The notes under the pieces were generated by a model that saw nothing but the letters and a program-made list of their open reading frames with translations, ran no database searches and was not told the DNA's origin. DNA of 64,000 bases, taken from NCBI RefSeq assembly GCF_010669285.1, contig NZ_CP048711.1:2666001-2730000 (forward strand), written 5' to 3'. Each line of letters opens with the position of its first letter. Position 1 is the stretch's first letter. This DNA comes from Kineobactrum salinum (GTDB lineage: Bacteria > Pseudomonadota > Gammaproteobacteria > Pseudomonadales > Halieaceae). Positions 20,289 through 31,242 of the stretch are shown here, in pieces. The translations under genes and the position numbers were made by a program.

Positions 20289-20933
20289 TCAGATATAGTA
20301 GCTGCTGCGGGTCATCAATTGTGACAGCGCGGTCATTGCCGCCTTGACCGGTGGCGGGAAGTCGACCCCGCCTGCGGCCAGCGCGTTTTCTCCGTGACGC
20401 TCTTCATCTTCCAGCATTTGCTGCAGCACCAACTGGGATTTGCGGTCTTCGGCGGGCAATTGCTGCAGGTGGTCGCGCAGATGTCGGCATACCCGCTCCT
20501 CGGTGGCAGCGACGAAGCCCAGGCTCCATTTGTCGCCCACGGCGCCGGCTGTGGCGCCGAGCATGAATGACAGGCCGTACCAGGCGGGATTGAGATGGCT
20601 CGGGCGACTGCCCAGCTCCCGCAGGCGCTGCGCGCACCACGCCAAGTGATCTTCCTCCTCCCTCGCCGCCTGGCGCATCTCCTGTCTTACATCGGGCAGT
20701 TTCGCGGTCAGCGCCTGCCCCTGGTACAGGGCCTGGGCGCAGACTTCGCCGGTATGGTTGACCCGCATCAGTCCTGCCACGTGGCTTCGCTCCGCCTCGG
20801 CCAGCTGGCAGTCACTGTGCCCTTCGGCCGGGGATGCGCGGCCGGGAGGCGGGTTGCGGTTGGAGAGGGTCCGCAGAACAGCTTCGGTCTCTCCAATGAA
20901 GCGATCAAACAGGCTCAGGTGTCGGCTTGGCAT
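20289..20933 (-). CDS. coq7: 2-polyprenyl-3-methyl-6-methoxy-1,4-benzoquinone monooxygenase
   Basis: 214 residues from ATG 20933 (MPSRHLSLFDRFIGETE), the family N-terminus; the frame stays open to 20996 without support. Coq7 is a di-iron hydroxylase of ubiquinone synthesis at the membrane. Iron ligands are visible in MRVNHTGEVCAQALYQGQ, AREEEDHLAWC and ATEERVCRHLRDHL, with the final ExxH in LEDEERHGENAL. It is next to vfr-osmC as in Pseudomonas, but speD, which normally lies between, is absent. Confidence 0.93.
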   Translation of the reverse strand: MPSRHLSLFDRFIGETEAVLRTLSNRNPPPGRASPAEGHSDCQLAEAERSHVAGLMRVNHTGEVCAQALYQGQALTAKLPDVRQEMRQAAREEEDHLAWCAQRLRELGSRPSHLNPAWYGLSFMLGATAGAVGDKWSLGFVAATEERVCRHLRDHLQQLPAEDRKSQLVLQQMLEDEERHGENALAAGGVDFPPPVKAAMTALSQLMTRSSYYI

Positions 20934-20964
20934 GGCAAGGGCGCTCGGTAGAGGTGACTTTCCG

Positions 20965-22248
20965 CTAACTATAGCGCGCCAGCGCCCGCCAACCAATGTC
21001 GCGGCGCAGGGTCATGCCCTCCCAGGCGATGGTATCGACAGCCTGGTAGCAATTGCGCCGGGCGGCACCGATGTCCTCGCCCAGGGCGGTCACGCACAGC
21101 ACCCGGCCGCCACTGGTCACGACTTGCTCACCGTCGAGCGCAGTGCCGGCATGAAAAATCTTGACGTGATCCGGCTGCGACGCGGTTAATCCGTGAATCG
21201 CGGCGCCCCTGGTATAGTTGCCCGGATAACCGGCCGCTGCCAGCACCACGCCAATGGCACAGCGCGGATCCCATTCGGCCTGCACCTGGTCCAGCTCGCC
21301 GTCCAGCGCGCGATTGCACAATGCCGCCAGCTCGGAGCGCAGCCTTAGCATGATGGGCTGGGTTTCAGGGTCGCCAAAGCGGCAGTTGTACTCAATAACC
21401 TTGGGTTCGCCGTCGGCGGAGATCATCAGGCCGGCGTACAGGAAGCCGGTGTAGGCATTGCCTTCCGCCGCCATGCCGCGCACCGTGGGCAGAATTATGT
21501 CGTCCATGATGCGCTGATGTGCGCTGGCATCCACGACCGGCGCCGGGGAATAAGCCCCCATGCCGCCGGTGTTGGGCCCGGTGTCGCCCTCGCCGATACG
21601 CTTGTGGTCCTGACTGGTGGCCATTGGCAATACATGCTCACCGTCCACCATGACTATGAAGCTGGCCTCTTCGCCCTCGAGAAATTCCTCGATCACCACC
21701 CGGCAGCCGGCCTCGCCAAAGGCGTTGCTGGCCAGCATGTCGGTCACCGCGGCCTCGGCCTGGGCCAGGGTTTCGGCGACGATGACACCCTTGCCCGCGG
21801 CCAGGCCATCGGCCTTGATCACGATCGGTGCGCCCTGCTCCCGCAGGTAGGCCAGCGCCGGAGCGAGTTCGGTGAAATTGGCGTAGGCGGCGGTGGGGAT
21901 GCCGTGGCGGGCGAGAAAGTCCTTGGTGAAGGCCTTGGAACCTTCCAGTTGGGCCGCGCCCCGGTCCGGGCCGAAACAGCGCAGGTTCCGTTCGCGGAAG
22001 TAGTCGACAATGCCTTCCACCAGCGGCGCTTCGGGGCCGACGATGGTCAGTGCCACCTGCTGGGCGCGGGCAAAATCTGCCAGGCCGCCGAAGTCCATTG
22101 CCTCCAGAGCGACGTTTTCCACCCCGGGCTCAGTGGCCGTGCCGGCATTGCCCGGCGCCACATAAACCCGCTCCATGTGCGCCTCCCGGGCAATCTTCCA
22201 GGCCAGTGCGTGTTCGCGGCCGCCACTGCCGATAATCAGTACTTTCAT
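20965..22248 (-). CDS. purD: Phosphoribosylamine-glycine ligase (GAR synthetase)
   Basis: 427 residues from ATG 22248 ([18 protein letters not shown]); the frame is open far upstream but that part overlaps purH. PurD makes GAR from phosphoribosylamine, glycine and ATP in purine synthesis. ATP-grasp features: [51 protein letters not shown] and [12 protein letters not shown]. 35 bases downstream of purH, as in the conserved fis-purH-purD order. Confidence 0.96.
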   Translation of the reverse strand: MKVLIIGSGGREHALAWKIAREAHMERVYVAPGNAGTATEPGVENVALEAMDFGGLADFARAQQVALTIVGPEAPLVEGIVDYFRERNLRCFGPDRGAAQLEGSKAFTKDFLARHGIPTAAYANFTELAPALAYLREQGAPIVIKADGLAAGKGVIVAETLAQAEAAVTDMLASNAFGEAGCRVVIEEFLEGEEASFIVMVDGEHVLPMATSQDHKRIGEGDTGPNTGGMGAYSPAPVVDASAHQRIMDDIILPTVRGMAAEGNAYTGFLYAGLMISADGEPKVIEYNCRFGDPETQPIMLRLRSELAALCNRALDGELDQVQAEWDPRCAIGVVLAAAGYPGNYTRGAAIHGLTASQPDHVKIFHAGTALDGEQVVTSGGRVLCVTALGEDIGAARRNCYQAVDTIAWEGMTLRRDIGWRALARYS

Positions 22249-22283
22249 GTTTGTTGCTGTCCTTGCCGCAAGCGGGCTGCTGG

Positions 22284-23857
22284 TCAGTGCCGGAAATGGC
22301 GCATGCCGGTGAACACCATGGCCATGCCGTGCTCGTCCGCGGCGGCGATAACCTCCTCGTCGCGAATCGAGCCACCGGGCTGTATGACCGCGGCAACACC
22401 TGCCTGGCCGGCATTGTCCATGCCGTCGCGGAACGGGAAAAAGGCGTCCGATGCCATCACTGAGCCGCGGACCGCGAGGCCGGCATGTTCGGCCTTGATG
22501 GCGGCGATACGGGCCGAGTTCACCCGGCTCATCTGGCCTGCGCCCACGCCCACGGTCTGACCGTTGGCGGCATAGACAATGGCATTGGACTTGACGAATT
22601 TGGCTACCTTCCAGGCGAACAGCAGATCGTGCATCTGCTGCCCGGTGGGCTGGATTTTTGTCACCACCTTCAGGTCTGCCTCGTCGACCATGCCCAGGTC
22701 CCTGTCCTGCACCAGCAGGCCGCCGTTGACCCGCTTGTAGTCCAGCGCCGGCAGGCTGGCCGACCACTGGCCACAGGCCAGCAGGCGCACATTCTGTTTG
22801 CTGGCTACCACTGCGCGGGCCGCGTCGCTGACCGCAGGGGCGATGATCACCTCGACGAACTGGCGTTCCACGATGGCGCGGGCGGCCGCTTCGTCCAGTT
22901 CCCGGTTGAATGCAATGATGCCGCCAAAGGCGGATTCCGGGTCGGTGGCGAAGGCCAGCTGATAGGCTTCCAGCAAGGTGTCGGCCACGGCCACCCCGCA
23001 GGGATTGGCGTGCTTGACGATGACGCAGGCCGGTTTGTCGAAGCACTTGACACATTCGAGCGCGGCATCGGTATCGGCCACGTTGTTGTAGGACAGCTCC
23101 TTGCCCTGCAACTGATTGGCGGTGGCGATGCCGGCCTCGGCCACTGTAGCCTCCACATAGAAAGCCGCGCGCTGATGCGGGTTTTCGCCGTACCGCATTT
23201 CCTGCGCCTTGCGCAATTGGGTGTTGAAGCTGCGGGGGAAGGCTGCTGAACCGCCTGGCACCAGTTTGCCGAAATGGTTGGCGATGGCGCCATCGTAGGC
23301 AGCGGTATGTTCATAGGCCCTTATCGCCAGGTCGAAGCGGGTGGCCATGCTGGTGGCACCGTTGTTGGCCCGCATTTCATCCAGCACGGCCTCGTAGTCG
23401 CCGCTGTTGACCAGGATATTGACGAAGCGGTGGTTCTTGGCCGCTGCCCGTACCATCGTCGGGCCGCCGATATCGATATTCTCGACGGCGTCCGCCAGGC
23501 TGCAGTCCGGTTTTGCCACGGTGGCCTCGAAGGGATACAGGTTGACCACGACCATGTCGATGGCCTCTATGCCGTGGCTGGCCATGACCGCGTCATCCTG
23601 GCCGCGGCGGGCGAGGATGCCGCCGTGTATCTTCGGATGCAGGGTTTTGACCCTGCCGTCCATCATTTCGGGAAAGCCGGTGTAATCCGCAACTTCGGTC
23701 ACCTCCAGCCCACTGTCGCGCAGCAGCCTGTAGGTTCCGCCCGTGGACAGCAACTCCACCCCAGAGCACGCAGCGCCCCGGCAAACTCGACAATGCCGGA
23801 TTTATCGGAAACGCTGATCAAGGCACGCTTGACGGGTACGAATTGGGGGTCGCTCAT
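22284..23857 (-). pseudogene. purH: Bifunctional AICAR formyltransferase/IMP cyclohydrolase, frameshifted by one base
   Basis: The real start is ATG 23857 ([21 protein letters not shown]). That frame runs through AGALRALG and then leaves the family sequence, which resumes in another frame as [17 protein letters not shown]. Adding one G to the run at 23759-23762 (CCCC on the forward strand) restores a 1575-nt gene of 524 residues. PurH catalyses the last two steps to IMP: an N-terminal MGS-like cyclohydrolase (about 1-190) and a C-terminal formyltransferase with [10 protein letters not shown]. The gene is needed for purine prototrophy and everything after the break is perfectly conserved, so a consensus error is the likely cause. 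Lies between fis and purD. Confidence 0.9.
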
Positions 23858-23871
23858 GGTGGGACTGCCTG

Positions 23872-24180
23872 TCAGCTGTTGTCGGAAAGAAGGTGGTATT
23901 GCTTGAGTTTCTTGCGCAATGTGCCGCGGTTCAGGCCCAGCATCCGCGAGGCCCGGGTCTGGTTGTTGCGGGTGTAGGCCATGATTTCACGCAGCAGTGG
24001 AGCCTCCACCTCGGCCAGCACCAGATCGTAGAAATCGGTGGTGGTCTGGCCGTCCAGTTGCTCCAGGTAGGCGCGCACCGCTCGCGTCACGGCATCGCAC
24101 AGGTGGCCGTCGTGGGACTCGGAGGCCGACGTTGCCGGGTCGACGGGCGCCAATGCGGCGAGGTGCTCAGCCTGCGTCAT
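23872..24180 (-). CDS. fis: DNA-binding protein Fis
   Basis: 102 residues from ATG 24180, which overlaps the stop of dusB (ATGA). Fis is a nucleoid protein and activator of rRNA promoters. The C-terminal helix-turn-helix is typical: [27 protein letters not shown]. The N-terminal half holds the dimer helices ([17 protein letters not shown]). The longer frame to 24309 is inside dusB and unsupported. dusB-fis is a classic operon; the rRNA operon in this window is a natural target. Confidence 0.95.
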   Translation of the reverse strand: MTQAEHLAALAPVDPATSASESHDGHLCDAVTRAVRAYLEQLDGQTTTDFYDLVLAEVEAPLLREIMAYTRNNQTRASRMLGLNRGTLRKKLKQYHLLSDNS

Positions 24181-25165
24181 GCTGCGAGTTCCTTGTTGCA
24201 AAAGCGGGACAGTAACTGTTCGATCATCTTCAATTGGTCCGCCCCGCTGTCCAGGGCATTGAAAGCCTTGCGCCTGGCTGCGAGCGATGGGTGCTGCTGC
24301 AGATACCAACCCACATGCTTGCGGGCGATGCGTGGACCCATGAAATCACCATAGAATGCATGCAGTGCCTCCACATGCTGCAGCAGTAGCTCGAACTGCT
24401 GTTGCGGCTGCGGCGCTGGCGGGGTGATGCCGGTAGTCAGGCGGCCGGCGATCTGACCGCACAGCCAGGGACGGCCCTGGGCGGCGCGGCCTATCATCAC
24501 GCCGGCGGCCCCGGTATGGGCCAGCACCGAGACGGCTTTGTCCGGTGAATCGATGTCGCCGTTGGCAAAAACCGGGAAGTCAGTCGCCGCTACGATGGCG
24601 GCAATCGTGTCGTACTCGGCTTCGCCGCGGAAGGCGCAGGCCCGGGTGCGGCCGTGCACCGCCAGTGCGGCGATGCCCGCATCCTCGGCAATGCGGGCGA
24701 TGCTGACGCCGTTGCGCCGCTCGGGAGCAGGGCCGGTGCGGATCTTCAGGGTCACCGGTACGGCAACCGCTGCCACCACCGCCTGCAGGATGGCGCGCAC
24801 CAGAGGCTCATCCGCCAGTAGCGCCGAGCCGGCCGCCTTGCGGCAGACTTTTTTGGCCGGGCAGCCCATGTTGATGTCGATGAGCTGGGCGCCCATCGCG
24901 ACGTTGTACTGCGCCGCCGCAGCCATCCGGGCCGGGTCATTGCCGGCAATCTGGACGGATCGCGGCCGGGTTTCTGCATCGTGGCGGATACGCAACCGGC
25001 TCTTGTCGGACGCGCGCAGCAGGGGATTGCAGCTGACCATTTCCGACACCGCGAGACCGGCGCCCAGGCGCGAGCAAAGCCGTCTGAAGGGCAGATCGGT
25101 GACCCCGCCATTGGTGCCAGTGCCACGGGGTTGGACAGTTTGTAGGGTCCGATCAGCAGCATCAA
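24177..25165 (-). pseudogene. dusB: tRNA-dihydrouridine synthase B, frameshifted by one base
   Basis: Start at ATG 25165 (MMLLIGPYKLSNPVALAPMAG). The frame is lost right after PMAG; TDLPFRRLCSRLGAGLAVSEM continues in another frame. One G added to the four-base run at 25103-25106 restores the family sequence PMAGVTDLPFRRLC and a 990-nt gene of 329 residues. DusB reduces uridines in the tRNA D-loop using FMN and NADPH. After the break DINMGCPAKKVCRKAAGSALL (catalytic Cys), KIRTGP, VHGRTRACAF and FANGDIDS are intact. Upstream of fis with a 4-bp overlap. Likely a sequence error rather than a dead gene. Confidence 0.9.
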
Positions 25166-25273
25166 ACAGCTTCAGCAAAGTGACTTTGAAGGGGGCGTAA
25201 TGATACGCGAGTGGCCGCCGGTGGAAAAGCGCATCTGCGCAAAAATTCGCCACCCATATCCCGGCACTATCTA

Positions 25274-25324
25274 TTTTGGGGGTGCCGGGCACCTGGCCAT
25301 TTGGGGGAAACCGGGCACCTGGCC
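25274..25324. repeat. Two tandem copies of a GC-rich 25-26 bp unit
   Basis: Between dusB and prmA, 25274-25298 and 25299-25324 are near-identical, each ending CCGGGCACCTGGCC and starting TTTGGGGG. The first copy contains the palindrome GGTGCCGGGCACC (25281-25293). Similar GGTGCC/GGCACC words often flank REP-associated transposase relics, but no transposase is present here. Confidence 0.5.
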
Positions 25325-25331
25325 GGCCTGT

Positions 25332-26225
25332 TCAGCGGGCCGGCTTGCTACCTCGCAGGCAGACCCAGTCCTCCCGTGAGGCGGCAATCTCCAGCGGCAG
25401 CCGGCCGGTATAGTGCTCGCACAGGGCTGCCGCCTGACTCTGCAACAGGCCGGACAGCAGCAATGTGCCACCGGGGCGCAGCAGTGCCAGCAAGGTTCCG
25501 GACAGCTCCAGCAGCGGACCGGCCAGAATATTGGCCACTACCACATCGGCCTGGCCGCGCCATTGTTCCAGCGCCGTGGCTCCCGGTGCGACCACTGTCA
25601 GGACTGACGGGGGCAAGCCGTTGCGTTCGCAATTGTCGCGGCTGGCGACCAGCGCCTGCGGGTCGTTGTCCACCCCCAGGGCACTGGTTGCGCCCAGCTT
25701 CAGTGCGGCCACCGCAAGTATGCCCGAGCCGCAGCCGTAATCGACCACCTTGCAGCCCGCAAGCGGCAGTTGTTCCAACTCGGTGAGGCACAGTGCAGTG
25801 GTCGGGTGGGTGCCGGTGCCGAAGGCCAGGCCCGGGTCCAGCAGCAGATTTACCGCGTCCGGCTGCGGGGGCTCCAGCCAGCTGGGGCAGACCCACAGGC
25901 GCCGGCCAAAACGCATGGGCTGATAGTGGCGGATCCATTCCCGTTCCCAGTCCTTGTCCTCCAGGATTTCCACGCGCTGGTTGCAGCCTTGCAACAGCGT
26001 GGCCGGGAACCGGGCCAGCAGGGCGCTCATATCGGTGTCCGCCGGATAGAGCCCGGTGAGCCGGGTCTGCTGCCACAACGGAGTTTCCCCCACACCGGGC
26101 TCCAGTACAGGCTGGTCGGCATTGTCCTCCATGGTTACCGCCAGCGCGCCGCTGTCCAGCAGCTGCTGCTCCAGTTCGGCGGCCTGGTCGGGACTGGTAT
26201 CGAGGCGCAGTTGCAGCCAGCTCAC
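25332..26225 (-). CDS. prmA: Ribosomal protein L11 methyltransferase
   Basis: 297 residues from GTG 26225 (family start (M)SWLQLRLD), preceded by AAGGAG at about ten bases. PrmA trimethylates ribosomal protein L11 using SAM. An N-terminal L11-recognition domain is followed by the methyltransferase with LLDPGLAFGTGTHPTT near 140, VVDYGCGSGILAVAALKLGA near 163, GVDNDPQA and VVANILAGPL. The frame is open to 26300 but overlaps the accC end. Downstream of accC as in Pseudomonas. Confidence 0.95.
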   Translation of the reverse strand: MSWLQLRLDTSPDQAAELEQQLLDSGALAVTMEDNADQPVLEPGVGETPLWQQTRLTGLYPADTDMSALLARFPATLLQGCNQRVEILEDKDWEREWIRHYQPMRFGRRLWVCPSWLEPPQPDAVNLLLDPGLAFGTGTHPTTALCLTELEQLPLAGCKVVDYGCGSGILAVAALKLGATSALGVDNDPQALVASRDNCERNGLPPSVLTVVAPGATALEQWRGQADVVVANILAGPLLELSGTLLALLRPGGTLLLSGLLQSQAAALCEHYTGRLPLEIAASREDWVCLRGSKPAR

Positions 26226-26299
26226 GTGCCTATTGCTCCTTCGGGGGATCTTGACGGGGTCTGCGCCTGCGGGATCCTGCACGGAATACCCGCAGCGCA

Positions 26300-27667
26300 T
26301 TAGCGGTTGCCGGGCTGGGCCCAGTCCTCGAGCTTGCTCTCCAGATAGTGGATGCTGACTCCGCCAGCCTGGAAGGAACCGTCCCGCACCAGGTCGCGGT
26401 GCAGTGCGGTATTGGTACGGATGCCTTCGATGACCAGTTCATCCAGGGCCTGGCGCATACGCGCCAGTGCACTCTCGCGGGTCTCGCCATAGCTGATGAT
26501 CTTGGCGATCAGGGAGTCATAGAACGGCGGCACGGTATAGCCGTCGTAGAGATGGGAATCTACCCGGATGCCGGGGCCGCCCGGGGCATGGAAGGTCGTC
26601 ACCTTGCCCGGTGAGGGCATGAAGGTCTGGTGGTCCTCGGCGTTGATGCGGCATTCGAAGGCGTGGCCCCGGAACGCGACTTGCTCCTGGCTGACCGACA
26701 GGGGCAGGCCGCTGGCGATGCGCAGTTGCTCGCACACGATATCAATGCCAGTAATCAGTTCAGTGACCGGGTGTTCGACCTGGACCCGGGTATTCATCTC
26801 AATAAAATAGAAGCCGCCGTCCTCGTACAGAAATTCAAAGGTGCCCGCGCCGCGGTAACCGATTTCTATACAGGCATTGACACAGGCTTCCGCGACCTGG
26901 GCCCGCAGGTCTTCATCCACGCCCGGGGCCGGGGCTTCCTCCAGTACTTTCTGGTGACGCCGCTGCAGTGAACAGTCGCGATCGCCCAGGTGGATGGCGT
27001 GACCCTGGCCGTCGGCGATCACCTGCACTTCCACATGGCGGGGTTTCTGCAGGAATTTCTCCAGGTAGACGACACCGGAACCAAACGCAGAAGCGGCCTC
27101 TGCCTGGGTCAGTTGCACCGAATTCAACAGCGCGGCTTCATTGTGGACCACCCGCATGCCACGGCCGCCACCGCCGGCAGCGGCCTTGACGATGACCGGA
27201 TAGCCGATACGGCGGGCGACCTCCAGGGTGCGCTCGGCGTTGTCGGTCAGGGGACCATCGGACCCCGGCACCGTGGGCACCCCGGCTTTCTTCATCGCCT
27301 CAATGGCCGATACCTTGTCTCCCATCAGGCGAATGGTGTCCGCCCGCGGACCGATGAATATGAAGCCGCTCTTCTCGACCTGCTCGGCGAAATCAGCGTT
27401 CTCGGCGAGAAAGCCGTAGCCGGGATGGATGGCCGAGGCACTGGTGACTTCTGCCGCGCTGATAATGGCGGGCACATTCAGGTAGCTGCCGGTGGAGGAT
27501 GGCGGGCCAATGCAGACGGATTCGTCCGCCAGACGCACATGCATCAGCTCCCGGTCAGCCTTGGAGTGGACGGCGACAGTTCTGATGCCCATCTCCTTGC
27601 AGGCGCGGAGTATGCGCAGGGCGATCTCACCGCGATTGGCGATGAGTACCTTTTCCAGCTTGGCCAT
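26300..27667 (-). CDS. accC: Acetyl-CoA carboxylase, biotin carboxylase subunit
   Basis: 455 residues. It carboxylates the biotin on AccB with bicarbonate and ATP, the first step of fatty-acid synthesis. ATP-grasp fold: [17 protein letters not shown] at the N-terminus, [10 protein letters not shown] near 83, [12 protein letters not shown] near 159, [11 protein letters not shown] near 235, [16 protein letters not shown] near 290. Follows accB with a 38-bp spacer; the two are co-transcribed in gammaproteobacteria. Confidence 0.97.
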   Translation of the reverse strand: MAKLEKVLIANRGEIALRILRACKEMGIRTVAVHSKADRELMHVRLADESVCIGPPSSTGSYLNVPAIISAAEVTSASAIHPGYGFLAENADFAEQVEKSGFIFIGPRADTIRLMGDKVSAIEAMKKAGVPTVPGSDGPLTDNAERTLEVARRIGYPVIVKAAAGGGGRGMRVVHNEAALLNSVQLTQAEAASAFGSGVVYLEKFLQKPRHVEVQVIADGQGHAIHLGDRDCSLQRRHQKVLEEAPAPGVDEDLRAQVAEACVNACIEIGYRGAGTFEFLYEDGGFYFIEMNTRVQVEHPVTELITGIDIVCEQLRIASGLPLSVSQEQVAFRGHAFECRINAEDHQTFMPSPGKVTTFHAPGGPGIRVDSHLYDGYTVPPFYDSLIAKIISYGETRESALARMRQALDELVIEGIRTNTALHRDLVRDGSFQAGGVSIHYLESKLEDWAQPGNR

Positions 27668-27705
27668 TGTGTGTTCCTCTGCTTGCGATGCTAGGCGACG
27701 GACGA

Positions 27706-28176
27706 TCAGATGATGGAGAACAGGGGTTGCTCGAATTCAACGGGCTCGCCGTCGTCCGCCAGGATTGCCTCAATCGTGCCGGCCTTGTCCGCCTCGATCT
27801 GGTTCATCATTTTCATCGCCTCGACGATGCAGAGCACGTCCCCCACCTTGACTGTCTGCCCCGGCTCGACGAATGGTGGCGAGGTGGGTGACGGAGAGCG
27901 GTAGAAGGTACCGACCATGGGTGAGGTAATGAAGGTCCCGCGACTGGTGGCCGCCGGTGCGGGTGCGGCGCTGCCGGTTTCGGCCTCGGGCGCAGGCGCC
28001 GCTGTGGGCGCTGCGGGTGCAGGTGGCGGGGGTGGCGGATGGGCGTAGGCTGCCATCATCGGCTGTGCGCTGTTGCGACTGATGCGGACCGACTCCTCGC
28101 CCTCCTTGATTTCGATCTCGTCGATGTTGGATTCTTCCAGCAGCTCGATCAGCTTCTTGACTTTGCGAATGTCCAT
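27706..28176 (-). CDS. accB: Biotin carboxyl carrier protein of acetyl-CoA carboxylase
   Basis: 156 residues. The N-terminal [23 protein letters not shown] is followed by a Pro/Ala linker (about 45-80) and the biotinyl domain, whose biotinylated Lys sits in [15 protein letters not shown] near residue 121. It carries carboxyl groups between AccC and the transferase. Directly upstream of accC and downstream of aroQ. Confidence 0.97.
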   Translation of the reverse strand: MDIRKVKKLIELLEESNIDEIEIKEGEESVRISRNSAQPMMAAYAHPPPPPPAPAAPTAAPAPEAETGSAAPAPAATSRGTFITSPMVGTFYRSPSPTSPPFVEPGQTVKVGDVLCIVEAMKMMNQIEADKAGTIEAILADDGEPVEFEQPLFSII

Positions 28177-28200
28177 AGGATGCTCTCTCTGGTTTCCGTG

Positions 28201-28644
28201 TTATGACTGTTCCAGTCTGCTCATCGCAGCTTGCAGCCCAAACTCATAGCCCTGCGCGCCAAAGCCGCAGATCACACCCTCGGCCCGGTCCGAAAAATAG
28301 GAATGTTCCCGGAAGGGCTCCCTGGCATGAGTATTGGACAGGTGGATCTCGATAAAGGGGATCTCGACGGCGGCCAGTGCATCGCGCAACGCCACACTGG
28401 TGTGGGTGAAGGCGGCGGGATTGATCAGGATGAAATTGATGCCCTCGTGGCGGGCGTCGTGAATGCGCTCTATCAGTTCGTATTCGGCATTGCTCTGCAT
28501 CGCCAGCAAATGGTGGCCGTGCTCAGTCGCCAGCGCCGCCAGTCTGCGATTGATATCATCCAGTGTCGTGCTGCCGTAGATTGCCGGCTCGCGCTCCCCC
28601 AGGAGATTCAGATTGGGCCCGTGTAACACCAGAATGGTGGCCAT
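28201..28644 (-). CDS. aroQ: Type II 3-dehydroquinate dehydratase
   Basis: 147 residues, the normal type II length. It converts 3-dehydroquinate to 3-dehydroshikimate in the shikimate pathway that feeds chorismate to Trp[21 protein letters not shown] at the N-terminus includes the flexible lid with catalytic Arg/Tyr; [17 protein letters not shown] near 75 and [14 protein letters not shown] near 100 (catalytic His) are intact. First gene of aroQ-accB-accC, a conserved order. Confidence 0.97.
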   Translation of the reverse strand: MATILVLHGPNLNLLGEREPAIYGSTTLDDINRRLAALATEHGHHLLAMQSNAEYELIERIHDARHEGINFILINPAAFTHTSVALRDALAAVEIPFIEIHLSNTHAREPFREHSYFSDRAEGVICGFGAQGYEFGLQAAMSRLEQS

Positions 28645-28840
28645 TTGTTGGTCGCTCCCCTTGCCGAGGCCATAACAGGAAATTCTCGCGCAAAAGCCGC
28701 ATTGTGTCTATGTTTATCACTATTTATCGGGAATTGGCGTCAATTAGGCACCTGTTGGCGGAGTTTTACAGTTTTTGGGAATTTGCAGGGATCTCCGGGT
28801 TCAATCCGGACAAGTCACCCGATAATGCTGCAAGTATAGG

Positions 28841-30612
28841 TTATATTCCGGAATCTGCCCCTATCCTGCCGGCAATTTCGGCAGATGGCCCAGGCAGGGC
28901 GGCAAGGGCCCGCAACACCGTACCCCGGGTCAGGAGCTGGGGCAGAATAATGGGTTCGGCGCCGGGGTCGCCGGGATACAGGACGTACAATGGAATACCG
29001 CTGCGCCCGTGCAGGCGGAGGAATTCTGCAATGGCGGCGTCATAATTGGTCCAGTCGGCCACCATGTAGGTCACTCCGTGGCGCTGAAAAGCCGCGTTGA
29101 TTTCAGCGGAGTGCAATACCGTTCGTTCGTTGGCGATACAGGTAATACACCAGTCCGCGGTCACGTCGACAAACACCGGCTGGCCGCTGCCGCGCAGCGC
29201 ATCTATCTGCTGCATGGACCAGGCCACCCGGCCCGCTGCCGGTGTCGTGCTCGCCGCTTCATCCGCAGGCGCGCGCCACAGCCCCAGACCCAGCGCCAGC
29301 ACCACACAGCCCAGTGCCAGCGCCCGCCGCCACGGGGCCGACGCCCACAGCCAGAGCCCCAGCGCCAGCAACAGAGCGCCGAGCAGGGCCGCTGCCATCG
29401 TGTCGACGCTGGTTTGCCGGCCCGCCACCCACAGCAACCAGATCGCGCTGGCATACAACGGAAAGGCCAGCAGTTGCTTCAGGCTCTCCATCCAGGGTCC
29501 CGGTCTGGGCAGCCAGCCGCGGGCCCGGGCGCTGTAGCTCAACAGCAGCAGCGGCGCCGCCATGCCGGCCCCGAGCGCAAAGAAGACCGCCAGCGCCACC
29601 GCGGGCGGTTGGGTAATGGCGAAGCCCAGTGCCGCGCCCATGAAGGGGCGGTGCAGGGGCTGGCAACAACCACCGCCAGCACGCCGGTAAAAAAGCTGCC
29701 CAGTCCGCCCTGGCGTGCTGTCAGTCCATTACCGAGGTTCATGATGCCGCTGCCCAGCTGCAGCAGGCCGGACAGCGACAATCCCATGACCAGGAACAGG
29801 TAGGCCAGTGCGATTACAAAGGCAGGCGACTGTAGCTGGAAACCCCAGCCGATAGCCTGGCCGGCGCGCTGCAGCAGGATCAGCAGCGCCGCTACCGCCA
29901 GGAAGCTGGCGATAACACCGCCGGTGTAGAGCCAGCCCTGGCGCTGATGTTCGCCCTCACGGGCGCTGGCGAAGCCCAGTACTTTCAGGGACAGGATGGG
30001 GAACACACAGGGCATCAGGTTGAGGATGATGCCGCCGAGGAATGCCAGCAGCATCATCCTGGGCAGTTGCATATAGGAAGGCCTGTCCGGCTCCGATCCG
30101 GAGCCCGCGACATTGCCCGCCGCGGTGCGGCCCGGCAGCGCGACCGGTGTTGCGGCCCCGGTGCTGAAATCGATATCGAAGGCCTGGGTCTGCGGGGGAT
30201 AGCACAGGCCGGCGTCCGCGCAGCCCTGGGATTTCACGGTCAGCCGGGCATACTGTGGCGACTCCGCCGGCTGCAGCAGGATATCGGCATCCTGATAGTA
30301 CACCCGGACATCGCCAAAAAACTCATCGTGACGCTCCAGTGCCTCGGGCAGCGCAACCTCCAGCGGCAGCTTGCGTCCGCCAGACTGGAGCGCAAAGTCG
30401 AACCCGTGCTGGTACAGATAGTAGCCGTCCGCAATACGCCAGTAGAGCCTGACGCGGCCCTGTTCTCCGGTCTCGAGTTCCAGCTGGTAGGCTTCCTCGA
30501 CCGGCAGGAATTGCGGGTTGCCAAAGGCATCCGCGGCGTTGCCGCCAGTTCCCAGCTGGGCCAGGGCCAGGCTGGTGGTCAGCCAGAGCACACTGGCGAC
30601 TAAAAAGCGCAT
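28841..30612 (-). pseudogene. dsbD: Thiol:disulfide interchange protein DsbD, frameshifted by one base
   Basis: Start ATG 30612 with a signal peptide (MRFLVASVLWLTTSLALA). The frame breaks after VLAVVVASPCTAP; MGAALGFAITQPPAVALAVF continues in another frame. One C added to the C4 run (GGGG at 29646-29649 forward) restores SPCTAPFMGAALGF and a 1773-nt gene of 590 residues. DsbD carries electrons from cytoplasmic thioredoxin to the periplasm: N-terminal alpha domain (about 20-140, with CADAGLCYPP), eight-helix beta domain (NLMPCVFPILSLK and SPCTAP hold its cysteines), C-terminal thioredoxin-like gamma domain with DWCITCIANE. All active cysteines remain, so error is likelier than decay. Confidence 0.9.
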
Positions 30613-30766
30613 GTCGATTCCTCTGGGGGACTGCTGCTGGTGGTTGCGGGCGCCATTGTAGCAGGGCTGGTGTTGCCGCCCAATTGCTTGGGTCCAGCCC
30701 TGGCTAAAATGCTATGATGCTGGGACGTTCGGAATGCCAAATAGTTTCATTGCAGGAGAGTCAGGT

Positions 30767-31234
30767 ATGTTAGCGGGAATCCGGCCGGCAGCTGTGGTGG
30801 CCAATCTGTTGTTGATGGCGGCGGCCGTGGCGGCCGAACCCTCGGTTACACTGCACGACGCCTGGGTTCGTGCATTGCCGCCCACCCAGTCCAATACCGC
30901 GGCCTATCTGACGGTGCACAATTCCGGCACAGAGCCTGTCGTTATCGACGGCGCCCGGACGGCGCTGGCCGGACGGGTCGAGTTGCATGACAGCGTGACG
31001 CGGGACGGCATGGCGCGCATGGAGCAGCGCGAGGCCATCACTGTGGCCGCGGGCGAAAAGCTGCATTTTGCGCCCGGCGGTTTGCATTTGATGTTGCTGG
31101 AGCTGGAGCACATGCCGGCAGCGGGCGAAGAACTTGAAATCTGCCTGCGGGTAGCGGGAGAGTTCCTGTGCACACTGGCGGTGACGCGCAAATCGGGGCC
31201 GGCTGCAGAGCACGACGCCCACCAACACCACTGA
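30767..31234 (+). CDS. Periplasmic copper chaperone, PCuAC/DUF461 family
   Basis: 155 residues from ATG 30767, with AGGAG upstream; an in-frame start at 30734 is less likely because it delays the signal peptide (MLAGIRPAAVVANLLLMAAAVAA). Family members deliver Cu(I) to the CuA/CuB sites of cytochrome oxidase. The metal motif is visible as VELHDSVTRDGMARM followed by LHFAPGGLHLMLL, giving the His and Met ligands. The C-terminal tail ends EHDAHQHH, an extra His-rich patch that could also bind copper. Divergent from dsbD, a thiol-redox gene of the same compartment; the following DUF2333 gene starts eight bases on. Confidence 0.85.
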   Translation: MLAGIRPAAVVANLLLMAAAVAAEPSVTLHDAWVRALPPTQSNTAAYLTVHNSGTEPVVIDGARTALAGRVELHDSVTRDGMARMEQREAITVAAGEKLHFAPGGLHLMLLELEHMPAAGEELEICLRVAGEFLCTLAVTRKSGPAAEHDAHQHH

Positions 31235-31242
31235 AGAGGCGG

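Noticed and set aside
20965-23055. Long upstream extension of purD into purH
   Set aside because: The extension is out-of-frame purH sequence; the PurD N-terminus [14 protein letters not shown] begins at 22248.
25274-25324. CRISPR repeat pair
   Set aside because: The two units are directly tandem with no spacer, and no cas genes are present.
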